A DNA stretch of 32,212 bases from Alphaproteobacteria bacterium RIFCSPHIGHO2_02_FULL_46_13 (lineage in GTDB: Bacteria; Pseudomonadota; Alphaproteobacteria; Micavibrionales; Micavibrionaceae). The position numbers were made by a program, and so were the translations under genes. The notes under the pieces are model-generated. The model had not been told where the DNA came from. It did no database searches and saw only the letters and a program-made list of their open reading frames with translations. Below are positions 24,595 to 32,137 of the stretch, in pieces. The first letter of the stretch is position 1. Every line of letters begins with the position of its first letter. The stretch is taken from positions 1 to 32,212 of the forward strand of contig MEMI01000013.1 of the NCBI GenBank assembly GCA_001767915.1, written 5' to 3'.

Positions 24595-25098
24595 ATGGCT
24601 AAGCCTAAGGTTTCAAAACCGCCTAAACCACCCAAAGAACCTATGTCTCCCGGCACAAAGAAAAAATTGTACTGGGGCGGTGGTTTGGCTTTTTTTGGTC
24701 TTATTGTCATGATGGCGATGACTCCTCAGCAGGGAAGCATGCGCTATGGCATTTGCCGAGTATTTATTGAGTTGAATGATCTTTATCCCAAAGAAATCAC
24801 TTATTTGAGTGTTGAAGATGGTGACCCCGTTAAAATATATTACAAGAAGGTCGATCCGTTTGGTGTCGACTCTGTGAATCTGGCCGAGTGTTATTTCAAG
24901 AGAAATAGCAGAGGGGAATTTCTAGACGAGCTGTCAAAGGTTGATATTAACGGGAAGTTCAGGGCGTATGAGGCTGAAAAACCGGAAAATATAAAGCGGT
25001 TTAACACTGGTATTCCAGCCATTCTTGCCAATCCACCCAATCTGGATTTACCCAATTTCTCGCAGGATAACATCGCTGCTTATAAAGATACCGATTAG
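24595..25098 (+). CDS. Unrecognised membrane protein in the Dot/Icm-like cluster
   Basis: I do not recognise this 167-aa protein. It has a Lys/Pro-rich cytoplasmic N-terminus (P-K-V-S-K-P-P-K-P-P-K), one transmembrane helix (about 26-42) and a periplasmic domain of about 120 residues with two cysteines (C54, C99) that could form a disulfide; the C-terminus has proline-rich segments (N-P-P-N-L-D-L-P). It starts 5 bases after dotO, so it belongs to the same transcript. In Legionella the gene after icmB is the large icmF, which this is not. It could be a lineage-specific subunit; only its position supports that. Confidence 0.7.
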   Translation: MAKPKVSKPPKPPKEPMSPGTKKKLYWGGGLAFFGLIVMMAMTPQQGSMRYGICRVFIELNDLYPKEITYLSVEDGDPVKIYYKKVDPFGVDSVNLAECYFKRNSRGEFLDELSKVDINGKFRAYEAEKPENIKRFNTGIPAILANPPNLDLPNFSQDNIAAYKDTD

Positions 25099-25109
25099 AG
25101 TCTGATTAC

Positions 25110-25850
25110 CTAATTTGAGTCGGGGACAGGGTTTTTGAGCTCTTCGGGGACATCGTCTGATGTTTCATAGAGATACCATGTCGGGTCTTTTGATTTCATA
25201 TCCCGTCCGAACGTCCAGACATCATTCATCGCGATCAATTTATCAGGATTGCCGTGCGTGATATTCCCTTCACGGTCACGGATGACGATTGTTTCTTCGG
25301 CCAAAAATCTCAACTTGATATAGGCCATGCGATCAATGCGCTTGATCCCCATAATTTTGCAATCTTTCACCACATGGACATCGGTTGCGAGTGTTTCGCC
25401 TTTGTTTTTCCGGTCTTCAATGGCTTGCTCAAAGGTTGTATAAACCCCATCAGAGAGCAGCATTTTCAGTGTTTTCAGATCGCCTCTGGAAAAGGCTTCA
25501 ACGATCATCGGGAAAGCTTCTTTTGCACCATTTATAAAATCTTTCGGATTAAAAGACGGGTCGATATGCATATAATCGATCATTTCCTTGGCAGTATCTT
25601 CACCCCCTTCAATCGGGATGCTGTCCATAGCTGCTTTCGGAGGAATCACGGCTGTGTCGTTTTGCGGAACGCTGAGGTCGATAATACGCCCCGAATCGGC
25701 AGGTTTCTGATTCTGTTGCTGGCGTTCCTTAATACGTTCGATAATATCTGAACGATCCATTTCTGAGCCATGTTTTGACCCAATGGTGTTGCGTAGCCAA
25801 ACAACAAGAACAACGGCAATAACAATATAGATAAGGAGATCAATCGGCAC
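25110..25850 (-). CDS. timA: Tim44/TimA-family membrane protein
   Basis: A 246-aa protein with an N-terminal transmembrane helix (about 3-20), a charged linker, and a C-terminal Tim44-like domain (about 95-235). Members have F-I-N-G-A-K-E-A-F-P-M-I-V-E-A-F-S-R-G-D followed by L-K-x-L-L-S-D-G-V-Y, then strands ending D-V-W-T-F-G-R-D. The alphaproteobacterial homologue is usually next to and divergent from secB, as here, and is thought to act in membrane protein biogenesis or envelope function; the family includes mitochondrial Tim44. It converges on the T4SS-associated membrane gene with 11 bases between their stops, which marks the right border of the secretion cluster. Confidence 0.9.
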   Translation of the reverse strand: MPIDLLIYIVIAVVLVVWLRNTIGSKHGSEMDRSDIIERIKERQQQNQKPADSGRIIDLSVPQNDTAVIPPKAAMDSIPIEGGEDTAKEMIDYMHIDPSFNPKDFINGAKEAFPMIVEAFSRGDLKTLKMLLSDGVYTTFEQAIEDRKNKGETLATDVHVVKDCKIMGIKRIDRMAYIKLRFLAEETIVIRDREGNITHGNPDKLIAMNDVWTFGRDMKSKDPTWYLYETSDDVPEELKNPVPDSN

Positions 25851-26020
25851 GGGTTTAACCTTTCAAAATTACATCTTTATAATAAGGCTTTTCTGCGGTG
25901 AGACAAGTCACATATGGGGGGATGAGCTGTCTAAATGCGTGCCTACTTGTAGATTTTATTGAATTCTGCTAACCCAAAGGACAAATTCACTTTAAAGCGT
26001 ATCAAAACGAGAGCGTAAAA

Positions 26021-26524
26021 ATGGCAGATATAGATAACCAACAAGTTGCAATGGCGTCCAACCTTCCTGTGATGGTGCATGCCCAGTATGTCAAGGATGT
26101 ATCCTTTGAAAACCCGTCTGCACCTTTTTCATTGAGGGCAGGTTTGGAAGCCCCAAAATTAGACGTCAATATCAATCTGGATGCGCGCAATCTGGAAGAC
26201 CCGCAAATTAAGTCACTCTACGAAGTTGCCTTGAGAATATCCGTCAATGCAACACGCGGCGATCAGACGGTTTATATTGCAGAAGTTTTATATGCGGTTG
26301 CAGCATCCATGCCGAATATTGCAGAGGAACATCATCATCCTTTATTGCTGGTCGAAATTCCAAAACTGGCCTTCCCGTTTGCCCGCAAAGTTCTGGCGGA
26401 TTTGATCCAAGATGGCGGGTATTCGCCGTTGTTGTTGGGGCCTGTTGATTTTGCGTCCATGTATATGTCCCGCTTTGGTCAAAAGGGGCAGGATGATCTG
26501 GCGCAGGTTGCCAACGCCAATTAA
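26021..26524 (+). CDS. secB: Protein-export chaperone SecB
   Basis: Tetrameric cytoplasmic chaperone that holds preproteins unfolded for SecA. Length is 167 aa. Family features are visible: Q-Y-V-K-D-V-S-F-E-N-P near residue 25, D-V-N-I-N-L-D-A, V-Y-I-A-E-V-L-Y-A, then P-L-L-L-V-E-I-P-K-L-A-F-P-F-A-R and L-L-L-G-P-V-D-F-A. A 170-base intergenic region separates it from divergent timA. A strong terminator follows at 26546. Confidence 0.97.
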   Translation: MADIDNQQVAMASNLPVMVHAQYVKDVSFENPSAPFSLRAGLEAPKLDVNINLDARNLEDPQIKSLYEVALRISVNATRGDQTVYIAEVLYAVAASMPNIAEEHHHPLLLVEIPKLAFPFARKVLADLIQDGGYSPLLLGPVDFASMYMSRFGQKGQDDLAQVANAN

Positions 26525-26545
26525 GAATATAAATATACTTATTTA

Positions 26546-26577
26546 GCAATAGACTCCTTCGGGGGTCTATTGCTTTT
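26546..26577 (+). terminator. Intrinsic terminator of secB with UUCG tetraloop
   Basis: GCAATAGAC (26546-26554) pairs with GTCTATTGC (26565-26573); T26555-G26564 is a wobble pair and CC (26556-26557) pairs with GG (26562-26563), closing on a TTCG tetraloop (26558-26561). Four T bases follow, then TTTT again after GGGC. It lies 22 bases past the secB stop. Confidence 0.9.
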
Positions 26578-26696
26578 GGGCTTTTGAGCGATATGCGGTG
26601 CAGCACAGATTTATTGGGCTGTTTTTCTTTTCTTCATATATTCATGTTTACAATTAATTATATCATCAAAAAAGAAGAACCCGAATTGGAGTCATT

Positions 26697-27254
26697 ATGT
26701 CTGACGTCGTGCAGCAAAAAACTTTGAAGCCCATTCCATCTGTCGAGCGTGTCACCGAGAATTTATCGGTGGGCGATTTGAATGATTTATGTGACGCCAC
26801 CGAAGAAGCTATTGAAGCGGGCGGTGGTTTCGGTTGGGTTGAATTACCCAACCGCAGCATATTGGAAAGATTCTGGCAGGGCGTGATGGCGATGCCTGTT
26901 CGCATTTTGCTTGTGGCGCGGCTGGACGGGGTGATTTGCGGGACGGCACAGCTAGTGCGCCCACCCAAAAACAACGAAGCTCAGGCCACTTCTGTTACCA
27001 TTACGGGGTTATTTATTGCCCCATGGGCGCGCGGACAGGGATTGTCACGGCGTTTGCTCGATCTCGCTGAAAAAACCGCCCTTAAGGAAGGGTTTAAAGT
27101 GATTAATCTGGATATACGCGAAACCCAGACTGCCGCGATTAAGCTATATGAAAGTAATGGGTACCATTTGATTGGTACCCATCCGTATTATGCGATGATT
27201 AATAATGAATATGTGGCAGGTCGGTATTACTACAAGCTGCTTTCACATTCATAA
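26697..27254 (+). CDS. GNAT-family N-acetyltransferase
   Basis: An acetyl-CoA dependent acetyltransferase of 185 aa. The acetyl-CoA binding motif A is L-F-I-A-P-W-A-R-G-Q-G-L-S-R-R-L-L-D-L-A, followed by the I-N-L-D-I-R-E-T-Q-T-A-A-I-K-L-Y-E-S-N-G-Y motif typical of GNAT motif B. The substrate is not predictable. ATG 26697 follows a GGAG at about 26688. Its stop is immediately adjacent to the end of the opposite-strand His-rich gene, so the two genes converge without a gap. Confidence 0.88.
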   Translation: MSDVVQQKTLKPIPSVERVTENLSVGDLNDLCDATEEAIEAGGGFGWVELPNRSILERFWQGVMAMPVRILLVARLDGVICGTAQLVRPPKNNEAQATSVTITGLFIAPWARGQGLSRRLLDLAEKTALKEGFKVINLDIRETQTAAIKLYESNGYHLIGTHPYYAMINNEYVAGRYYYKLLSHS

Positions 27255-27758
27255 CTAGTGGCCGCAGCCACCTTTTCCGCCACAGCTTTCGCCGTGTTGA
27301 TGGTCGTCCTCAACCTCATGGTCATGTGAATGTCCGTGTCCACCGCAGCATCCGCCTTCGTGGCTGTGTGAATGGTTATGAACGGGGATTTGAATTTCTG
27401 CCAATGGATCATTTTCAACGAGCATTGCAACTTCGCTGAACACTGCGGCGTTTTCCATCATCTGGTCGCGCAATTGTTCGTTTTGTTCGCCAATGGTTTG
27501 GAAGAAGCTAGCCGCATCACGCAGCAATTGTGCCGCGAGCATCGCATGGGTCGGCGCATCTTTTTCATCCAGATCAGGTTGTGCAGGGTCTTTGATTTTA
27601 CCCAATGGATCGCTTTCAACCAAGGTGGCAACTTCACCGAACACAGAGGCGTTTTCCATCATTTGTTCGCGCATCGGTTCGTTTTGTTCGCCGATGGTCT
27701 GGAAAAATCCGGCAGCGTCGCGCAGCAATTGTGCGGCAAGTTGGGAATGAGTTGGCAT
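27255..27758 (-). CDS. Duplicated-domain protein with His/Cys-rich metal-binding tail
   Basis: I do not recognise this 167-aa protein. Residues 3-53 and 70-121 are tandem copies of one module (T-H, A-A-Q-L-L-R-D-A-A, F-F-Q-T-I-G-E-Q-N-E, M-M-E-N-A, V-F, E-V-A, L-V-E, D-P-L), offset by 67 residues. The 41-residue tail 127-167 contains 11 histidines and 4 cysteines with H-x-H-x-H and G-G-C-C-G-G runs, like the metal-binding tails of SlyD or HypB, so it probably binds nickel, zinc or copper. ATG 27758 (AGGAAA before it) is preferred to a TTG eight codons upstream. It is downstream of pheA on the same strand with 36 bases between. Confidence 0.75.
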   Translation of the reverse strand: MPTHSQLAAQLLRDAAGFFQTIGEQNEPMREQMMENASVFGEVATLVESDPLGKIKDPAQPDLDEKDAPTHAMLAAQLLRDAASFFQTIGEQNEQLRDQMMENAAVFSEVAMLVENDPLAEIQIPVHNHSHSHEGGCCGGHGHSHDHEVEDDHQHGESCGGKGGCGH

Positions 27759-27794
27759 GTGTTTTCCTTTCAAGTGGGACAAGTGGGAGATTGG

Positions 27795-28670
27795 TTATGA
27801 GTTTAAATTTCTAAACGGGTGAGCAAGATAGCTCCCCATGATTTTGACGTCTTTGGCAAAGAAGTTAAGTTCTTCAAGTGCCAGTTGCAAATGGCGGTCT
27901 TCCAGATTTCCCAAAACCTCGGCATAAAAACGTGCAGCATGGAATTGTGGGTCGATATAGCTTTCTAACTTGGTGATTTGAACGCCGTTGGTCGCAAACC
28001 CGCCCAATGCTTTATACAGGGCGGCTGGCACGTTGCGGACTTCAAAGAAGAAGCTGGTCAGGATTGCTCCTTCACTGGCGTGAGGCTGCACCATTTCAGG
28101 AGAGAGAACCAGAAAGCGTGTGGTGTTGTTTTGAATATCCTGAATGCCTTCTTTCAGGACATCAAGGCCATATAATTCACCCGCGAGACGGGAGGCAATG
28201 GCGGCTTGTGTTTTATCGGCTTTCTGGGCGACTTCGGCGGCGGCGCCAGCTGTGTCGGCGTGGATATGGGGACGTAAGCCAAGTTCTTTGATAATCTTGC
28301 GGCATTGGGGAATGGCGTGGACGTGACTATGGACATCGGTCACATCTTTGATGTCTGTTCCTTTTACGCCCAAGAGGCACATCGAAATCGGCTGGAAATG
28401 TTCGCCGATAATAAATAGTTTTTTTGCGGGGAGGAGGTGGTGAACGTCTGCGACACGGCCTGCCAGTGAATTATCAACGGGGATCATCGCCAAGTCGGTT
28501 ATGCCTGATTCAACGGCCTGAAATGCATCTTCGAAGGTTTCACAGGGCAAGGTTTCCATGTTCGGATAGACAGCGCGACATGACATATCGGAAAATGCCC
28601 CCAAAGCACCTTGGAAGGCAATTTTGCCTGTACGGCTATTCGCTTTGGCGGATGCATTGATAAAAGTCAT
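27795..28670 (-). CDS. pheA: Prephenate dehydratase
   Basis: Converts prephenate to phenylpyruvate in phenylalanine synthesis. The monofunctional 291-aa enzyme lacks a chorismate mutase domain, as in many alphaproteobacteria. The catalytic domain begins K-I-A-F-Q-G-A-L-G-A-F-S and has D-N-S-L-A-G-R and the conserved N-N-T-T-R-F (181-186) holding the catalytic threonine. A C-terminal ACT domain (about 204-280) has G-A-I-L-T-S-F-F-F-E-V and K-L-E-S-Y-I, replacing the ESRP motif of phenylalanine-responsive ACT domains; the ESY form is usual for this group. It is the first gene of a possible operon with the His/Cys-tail gene. Confidence 0.94.
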   Translation of the reverse strand: MTFINASAKANSRTGKIAFQGALGAFSDMSCRAVYPNMETLPCETFEDAFQAVESGITDLAMIPVDNSLAGRVADVHHLLPAKKLFIIGEHFQPISMCLLGVKGTDIKDVTDVHSHVHAIPQCRKIIKELGLRPHIHADTAGAAAEVAQKADKTQAAIASRLAGELYGLDVLKEGIQDIQNNTTRFLVLSPEMVQPHASEGAILTSFFFEVRNVPAALYKALGGFATNGVQITKLESYIDPQFHAARFYAEVLGNLEDRHLQLALEELNFFAKDVKIMGSYLAHPFRNLNS

Positions 28671-28734
28671 TTTTCCTAGCCTTTTTTATTACAATTCTTC
28701 TCTAAAACAGGCTTTTTCAAAAATAAGTCTGTGA

Positions 28735-28740
28735 TATAGT
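28735..28740 (+). promoter_or_regulatory. Possible -10 element of the cytochrome c gene
   Basis: TATAGT lies 92 bases before the chosen start of the cytochrome c gene in the divergent pheA spacer. A T-rich CTTTTT lies 17 bases upstream at 28712-28717, a weak -35 at best. Confidence 0.25.
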
Positions 28741-28831
28741 GTCGCTTGACGGAAATGGATTTATAGGGTCTGTTCTCGCTCAAAACAACATAAATTTCTC
28801 GGGACATTCCGAAAATCAGAAGGTACGCAAG

Positions 28832-29419
28832 ATGAATATGAAATATAATATGGCTTTGGCCGCTTTGGTTGTCGCAGGAATCGCTGCTTGGCTCACTGGA
28901 TTTGTATCCCAACAAGCCGTTCACTCCGAAACCTTGGCAAAGGACGCTGTCACCATTGAAGCTGCAGCTGCTCCGACGGCTGGTGGGTCTGCCAAGATTG
29001 CAATGCCTGAGCCGATTTTAGATATGATTGCGACTGCCGATATTGAGCGTGGTAAGGCTGTTGCGAAGGCCTGTGCGGCTTGTCATGGCTTTGAAAATGA
29101 TGGTAAAAACGGTGTGGGGCCGAATTTGCACAGCGTTGTTGGTCGTAAAAAAGATGCAGTAGCTGGTTATTCCTATTCCGGTGCTTTGGTTGCTCAAGGT
29201 GGTGATACATGGACTTATAGTGAATTGAATAAATTCCTGTGGAAGCCAAAAGTATATGCTCCAGGTACAAAAATGAGTTTCGTTGGGATTAAAAAACCTG
29301 AAGATCGTGCGGCTGTGATTGCTTATCTTCGTAGCATCAATAATGCACCTGCCCCAACAGAAGCTGAAATTGCAAAAGATAAGGCAGATTTGACACCTGC
29401 TGCAGAAGCTAAAAAATAA
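28832..29419 (+). CDS. Membrane-anchored class I cytochrome c (CycM/c552-like)
   Basis: A 195-aa monoheme cytochrome c with an N-terminal membrane anchor (about 7-27), an Ala/Thr-rich linker (about 40-65) and a C-terminal c-type domain. The heme-binding C-A-A-C-H is at 81-85 and the axial methionine lies in T-K-M148-S-F. The G-V-G-P-N-L-H and W-T-Y-S-E-L-N segments match the CycM/c552 branch that links the bc1 complex to aa3 oxidase in alphaproteobacteria, which fits the oxidase genes earlier in the window. ATG 28832 is chosen over an upstream TTG because AAGG precedes it at a good distance and a membrane anchor directly follows. Confidence 0.92.
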   Translation: MNMKYNMALAALVVAGIAAWLTGFVSQQAVHSETLAKDAVTIEAAAAPTAGGSAKIAMPEPILDMIATADIERGKAVAKACAACHGFENDGKNGVGPNLHSVVGRKKDAVAGYSYSGALVAQGGDTWTYSELNKFLWKPKVYAPGTKMSFVGIKKPEDRAAVIAYLRSINNAPAPTEAEIAKDKADLTPAAEAKK

Positions 29420-29440
29420 GAATGATGTGAAATGTTCTTT

Positions 29441-29467
29441 AAAAAGCCCGCCATCAGGCGGGTTTTT
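29441..29467. terminator. Bidirectional intrinsic terminator
   Basis: CCCGCC (29447-29452) and GGCGGG (29457-29462) form a perfect six-pair stem with an ATCA loop, flanked by five A bases on the left and five T bases on the right, so it can end transcripts from both the cytochrome c gene and the convergent prepilin-like gene. It abuts the stop of the latter. Confidence 0.9.
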
Positions 29468-30142
29468 CTATTCGGCTTCCAGAAGGCTGTAAAAGGCATA
29501 TTTGCCTGATCCATCGGTCACGCAGAGAGCAGGAATTTCTTTACAGGTTGCGCAATTTGTCTCTGTGAAGTCGTCGTTTGTGCCTGTATGCAGGTCATCA
29601 GACACAAACAAATTCTGGAGAGATTCCCCCGTAACGGTTGGAATGGTTGACGCGCCTGTGATTTTCTTATTGATCTCGGCGCAGACGGTTTGTTTGATTT
29701 CATAGGCTGTAAAGACAACATCTTGGGCGGTTGTCGGAGTCCATTCAATATTGTTGAAACGCCCGATATAGTAACCTGCGGCCAGACCCGTTTTGTCATC
29801 GGCTGAGGCTTTTAAAGGAATGGGTTTGTAATTGAAACCACCGCCATCAGGATGAAAGAGTTTATGGATCGTTGGGGCGTCATTAAAGTTTGTATCCGAG
29901 GGAACGATAAAATCAATCATACCGACAGTTGCGCCCGTTTGCTGCATCTGGGCGATTGCGCTAGAGGCTGCGGCTGCATAGGCGATTATTTCGCCGGCAA
30001 CGATTTTGCTCTCGCCCTCTGATAATTCGCTCGGGGCATCATTTTGGCTTGCTGATTTGCTGATTAAAAACATTAACGACCCCAAAAGCCCTACGGCAAT
30101 CAGGATATAGACAAATACATTTCCTTTTTGATTTTTAATCAT
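29468..30142 (-). CDS. Prepilin-like membrane-anchored hypothetical protein
   Basis: Unrecognised 224-aa protein. The N-terminus has a short basic leader followed by N-V-F-V-Y-I-L-I-A-V-G-L-L-G-S-L-M-F-L-I, one hydrophobic helix resembling a type IV pilin or pseudopilin stem, but without an unambiguous G-F-x-x-x-E cleavage site; K-G-N-V at 6-9 is the nearest candidate. The rest is extracytoplasmic, with cysteines near the C-terminus (in N-C-A-T-C-K and A-L-C-V-T) that could pair. It is convergent with the cytochrome c gene and divergent from rmuC. A pilus or fimbrial role is a guess from the N-terminus. Confidence 0.6.
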   Translation of the reverse strand: MIKNQKGNVFVYILIAVGLLGSLMFLISKSASQNDAPSELSEGESKIVAGEIIAYAAAASSAIAQMQQTGATVGMIDFIVPSDTNFNDAPTIHKLFHPDGGGFNYKPIPLKASADDKTGLAAGYYIGRFNNIEWTPTTAQDVVFTAYEIKQTVCAEINKKITGASTIPTVTGESLQNLFVSDDLHTGTNDDFTETNCATCKEIPALCVTDGSGKYAFYSLLEAE

Positions 30143-30212
30143 CTGTCTAGTTTATCATAGCCTTATCGGTTACGGAATGGTTTAATAGAGGCCTCATTAT
30201 CAGGAGCGTAAC

Positions 30213-31433
30213 ATGACATATGCATTTTCTCTGGACATCCTATCGCTTGCCATAGGTTTCTTGGCGGGCGGGTTATTGGTCTTGGCGATTTTTATGCCGA
30301 AGCTGGCACGCCAGAAGGAAAGCCAAAATTATATGCAACAGGTCTTTGACCAATTGGCGCAGGATTCGCTCCGCAAATCGCAAGAGCAGTTTCTGCAGAT
30401 GGCGGAAGAGAAACTGAAACAATCGCAAAAAGACGGTTCATACGATCTTGAAAAACGTCAAAAGGCAGTGGCGGATCTGGTTGACCCGATTGGCAAGAGC
30501 CTCAAAGAAATGGAAAGCAAAATCGAGACATTGGGGAAAGCGGGCGCTGGGCTCGAAGCCCAACTCAAAACCTTTGCCGAAGATCAACGTTTCCTCCGCG
30601 ACCAAACACAAAACCTTGTCCAAGTCCTCCGCAACCCGACAGCGCGTGGGCGTTGGGGGGAAATGCAATTGCAACGGACGTTTGAATTGGTGGGGTTTGT
30701 CGAAGGGGTTCACTATACCTCGCAAAAGGCAGTGCAGGCGGACGGCAATACACAGAAACCGGATTTTATCGTGACCCTCCCGAACGGTGTACAAATCGTG
30801 ATTGATGTGAAAACACCACTTGATCCCTATTGGCAAATGATGGATGAGGCAGGCACACAGGCGGAGGGAAATGCAGCAATCGATTTCCGCAAAAAAGTGC
30901 GCGACCATTTAAAAGCATTAAGTGCCAAAGATTACTGGCGTCAATTTGACAGCCCTGAATTTGTGGTGATGTTTCTCCCCTCTGAAAGCCTTTATTCCCT
31001 TGCGGTATCACAGGATCAGTCGTTGCTGGAGGAAGCTTCGCGTGCCAATATTATTCTGGCGTCCCCCACCACGATCATGGGGTTGTTGCGCGTCGTGATG
31101 TATGGATGGCAGCAACAAAAGATTGCGGAAGAGGCCAGTACGGTGGCAACATTAGCGTCCGATTTATATCGCCGCGTGTCTATCTTCGGTGACCATATGG
31201 GGAAATTGGGGCGCAGTCTGGGGAGTGCTGTGGAAGGCTATAACAAAGCCGTCGGATCACTCGATCAAATGGTGCTTCCGGCTCTCCGTAAATTCAAAGA
31301 TTTACAGGTGCCGACAGGGGGCAAGGAATTGCCGGATGTCACCCCGCTCGAATCCACCCCGCGCCTCGTCTCCGCCCCTGAATTACAGGCGGATTATGTG
31401 GATAATGTCACTGCGCTGGAACGCAAATCGTAA
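30213..31433 (+). CDS. rmuC: DNA recombination protein RmuC
   Basis: RmuC proteins limit DNA inversions and rearrangements and have a PD-(D/E)XK-like nuclease domain. The 406-aa product has an N-terminal membrane helix (about 7-27), a long coiled-coil region (about 30-130) and a conserved domain with G-R-W-G-E-M-Q-L-Q-R, F-I-V-T-L-P-N-G, V-I-D-V-K-T-P-L-D and F-V-V-M-F-L-P-S-E. GGAG at 30202-30205 supports the start. Its stop codon directly abuts the end of lolA on the other strand. Confidence 0.95.
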   Translation: MTYAFSLDILSLAIGFLAGGLLVLAIFMPKLARQKESQNYMQQVFDQLAQDSLRKSQEQFLQMAEEKLKQSQKDGSYDLEKRQKAVADLVDPIGKSLKEMESKIETLGKAGAGLEAQLKTFAEDQRFLRDQTQNLVQVLRNPTARGRWGEMQLQRTFELVGFVEGVHYTSQKAVQADGNTQKPDFIVTLPNGVQIVIDVKTPLDPYWQMMDEAGTQAEGNAAIDFRKKVRDHLKALSAKDYWRQFDSPEFVVMFLPSESLYSLAVSQDQSLLEEASRANIILASPTTIMGLLRVVMYGWQQQKIAEEASTVATLASDLYRRVSIFGDHMGKLGRSLGSAVEGYNKAVGSLDQMVLPALRKFKDLQVPTGGKELPDVTPLESTPRLVSAPELQADYVDNVTALERKS

Positions 31434-32051
31434 TTATTTATTGAGACCTTTGGCAACCGGATCACGATAGGCAAAGAGGGATGACGGGAGTTTCAAGCCT
31501 GTTTGAATGTCGAATAATTCTGTCTCGGTAATATTGCCGACAGAATCCACAACGCGCCATTTTTTCAGTTGGTATTTAGGGGATTCGGTAAAGGCTAGAG
31601 TTAGCTCTCCGGCCTTTGGTTGCTTCGTTTGGATCACTGTAATCTGGGTGTAGCCACCAGCGCGCATAATACTTTTGACTTTTAAATCACCTGATAATTT
31701 GAAGTCCTTACGCAATAGAAAATCGGCGAGCGTTTGACCAATCGGCGCGTTACTTTGTTGTTTCATTTCGCCGTCATAGAAATAGATAAAGTACCCATCC
31801 GCCACGACAAAATCCGTGCTCGGCGGATCATATTCAAAACGGAGTTTCCCCGGGCGGCTCAGATAAAATGTTCCGCGAGATTGTGTGCCGTCAGCGTTGG
31901 TTTGAATGAAGCGGGATTTCACGGTTTTCAGTTGTTGAAAATAGGATTCGGCTTGAACAGCTTCCTGCGGGGTGGCGGCTATTGCGTGGCCGAAACCAAT
32001 CAGGAGAACGGCAAGGGATAAAACAAGAGTTTTCAACATTTTTAAGGCCAA
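31434..32051 (-). CDS. lolA: Outer-membrane lipoprotein carrier protein LolA
   Basis: Periplasmic chaperone that carries lipoproteins from the LolCDE exporter to the outer membrane. The 205-aa precursor has a signal peptide (about 1-25, ending A-I-A-A), then Q-A-E-S-Y-F-Q-Q-L-K-T-V-K-S-R-F-I-Q-T and the beta-sheet segment G-T-F-Y-L-S-R-P-G-K-L-R-F-E-Y, both characteristic of the family. It is divergent from the uvrD-like gene and convergent with rmuC with no bases between stops. Confidence 0.92.
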   Translation of the reverse strand: MALKMLKTLVLSLAVLLIGFGHAIAATPQEAVQAESYFQQLKTVKSRFIQTNADGTQSRGTFYLSRPGKLRFEYDPPSTDFVVADGYFIYFYDGEMKQQSNAPIGQTLADFLLRKDFKLSGDLKVKSIMRAGGYTQITVIQTKQPKAGELTLAFTESPKYQLKKWRVVDSVGNITETELFDIQTGLKLPSSLFAYRDPVAKGLNK

Positions 32052-32137
32052 TCGGGGTTTTCAGGTTCACTTCATCATATAGACCATAACGCAAAAAAGG
32101 GGAAGACTCACCCGATAATTTTGCTTATGGTGGGCGT

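Noticed and set aside
14249-25098. Integrative conjugative element or plasmid transfer region
   Set aside because: No relaxase, integrase, attachment repeat, tRNA or partition gene is seen, and both borders are housekeeping genes; not fully excluded, because the window shows only part of the system.
25254-25751. Plus-strand open frame opposite timA
   Set aside because: It is the complement of the Tim44-like coding sequence and has no ribosome site or recognisable motif.
27372-27800. Plus-strand open frames opposite the His/Cys-tail gene
   Set aside because: They arise from the duplicated module read in reverse; the minus-strand frame has good protein structure and a ribosome site.
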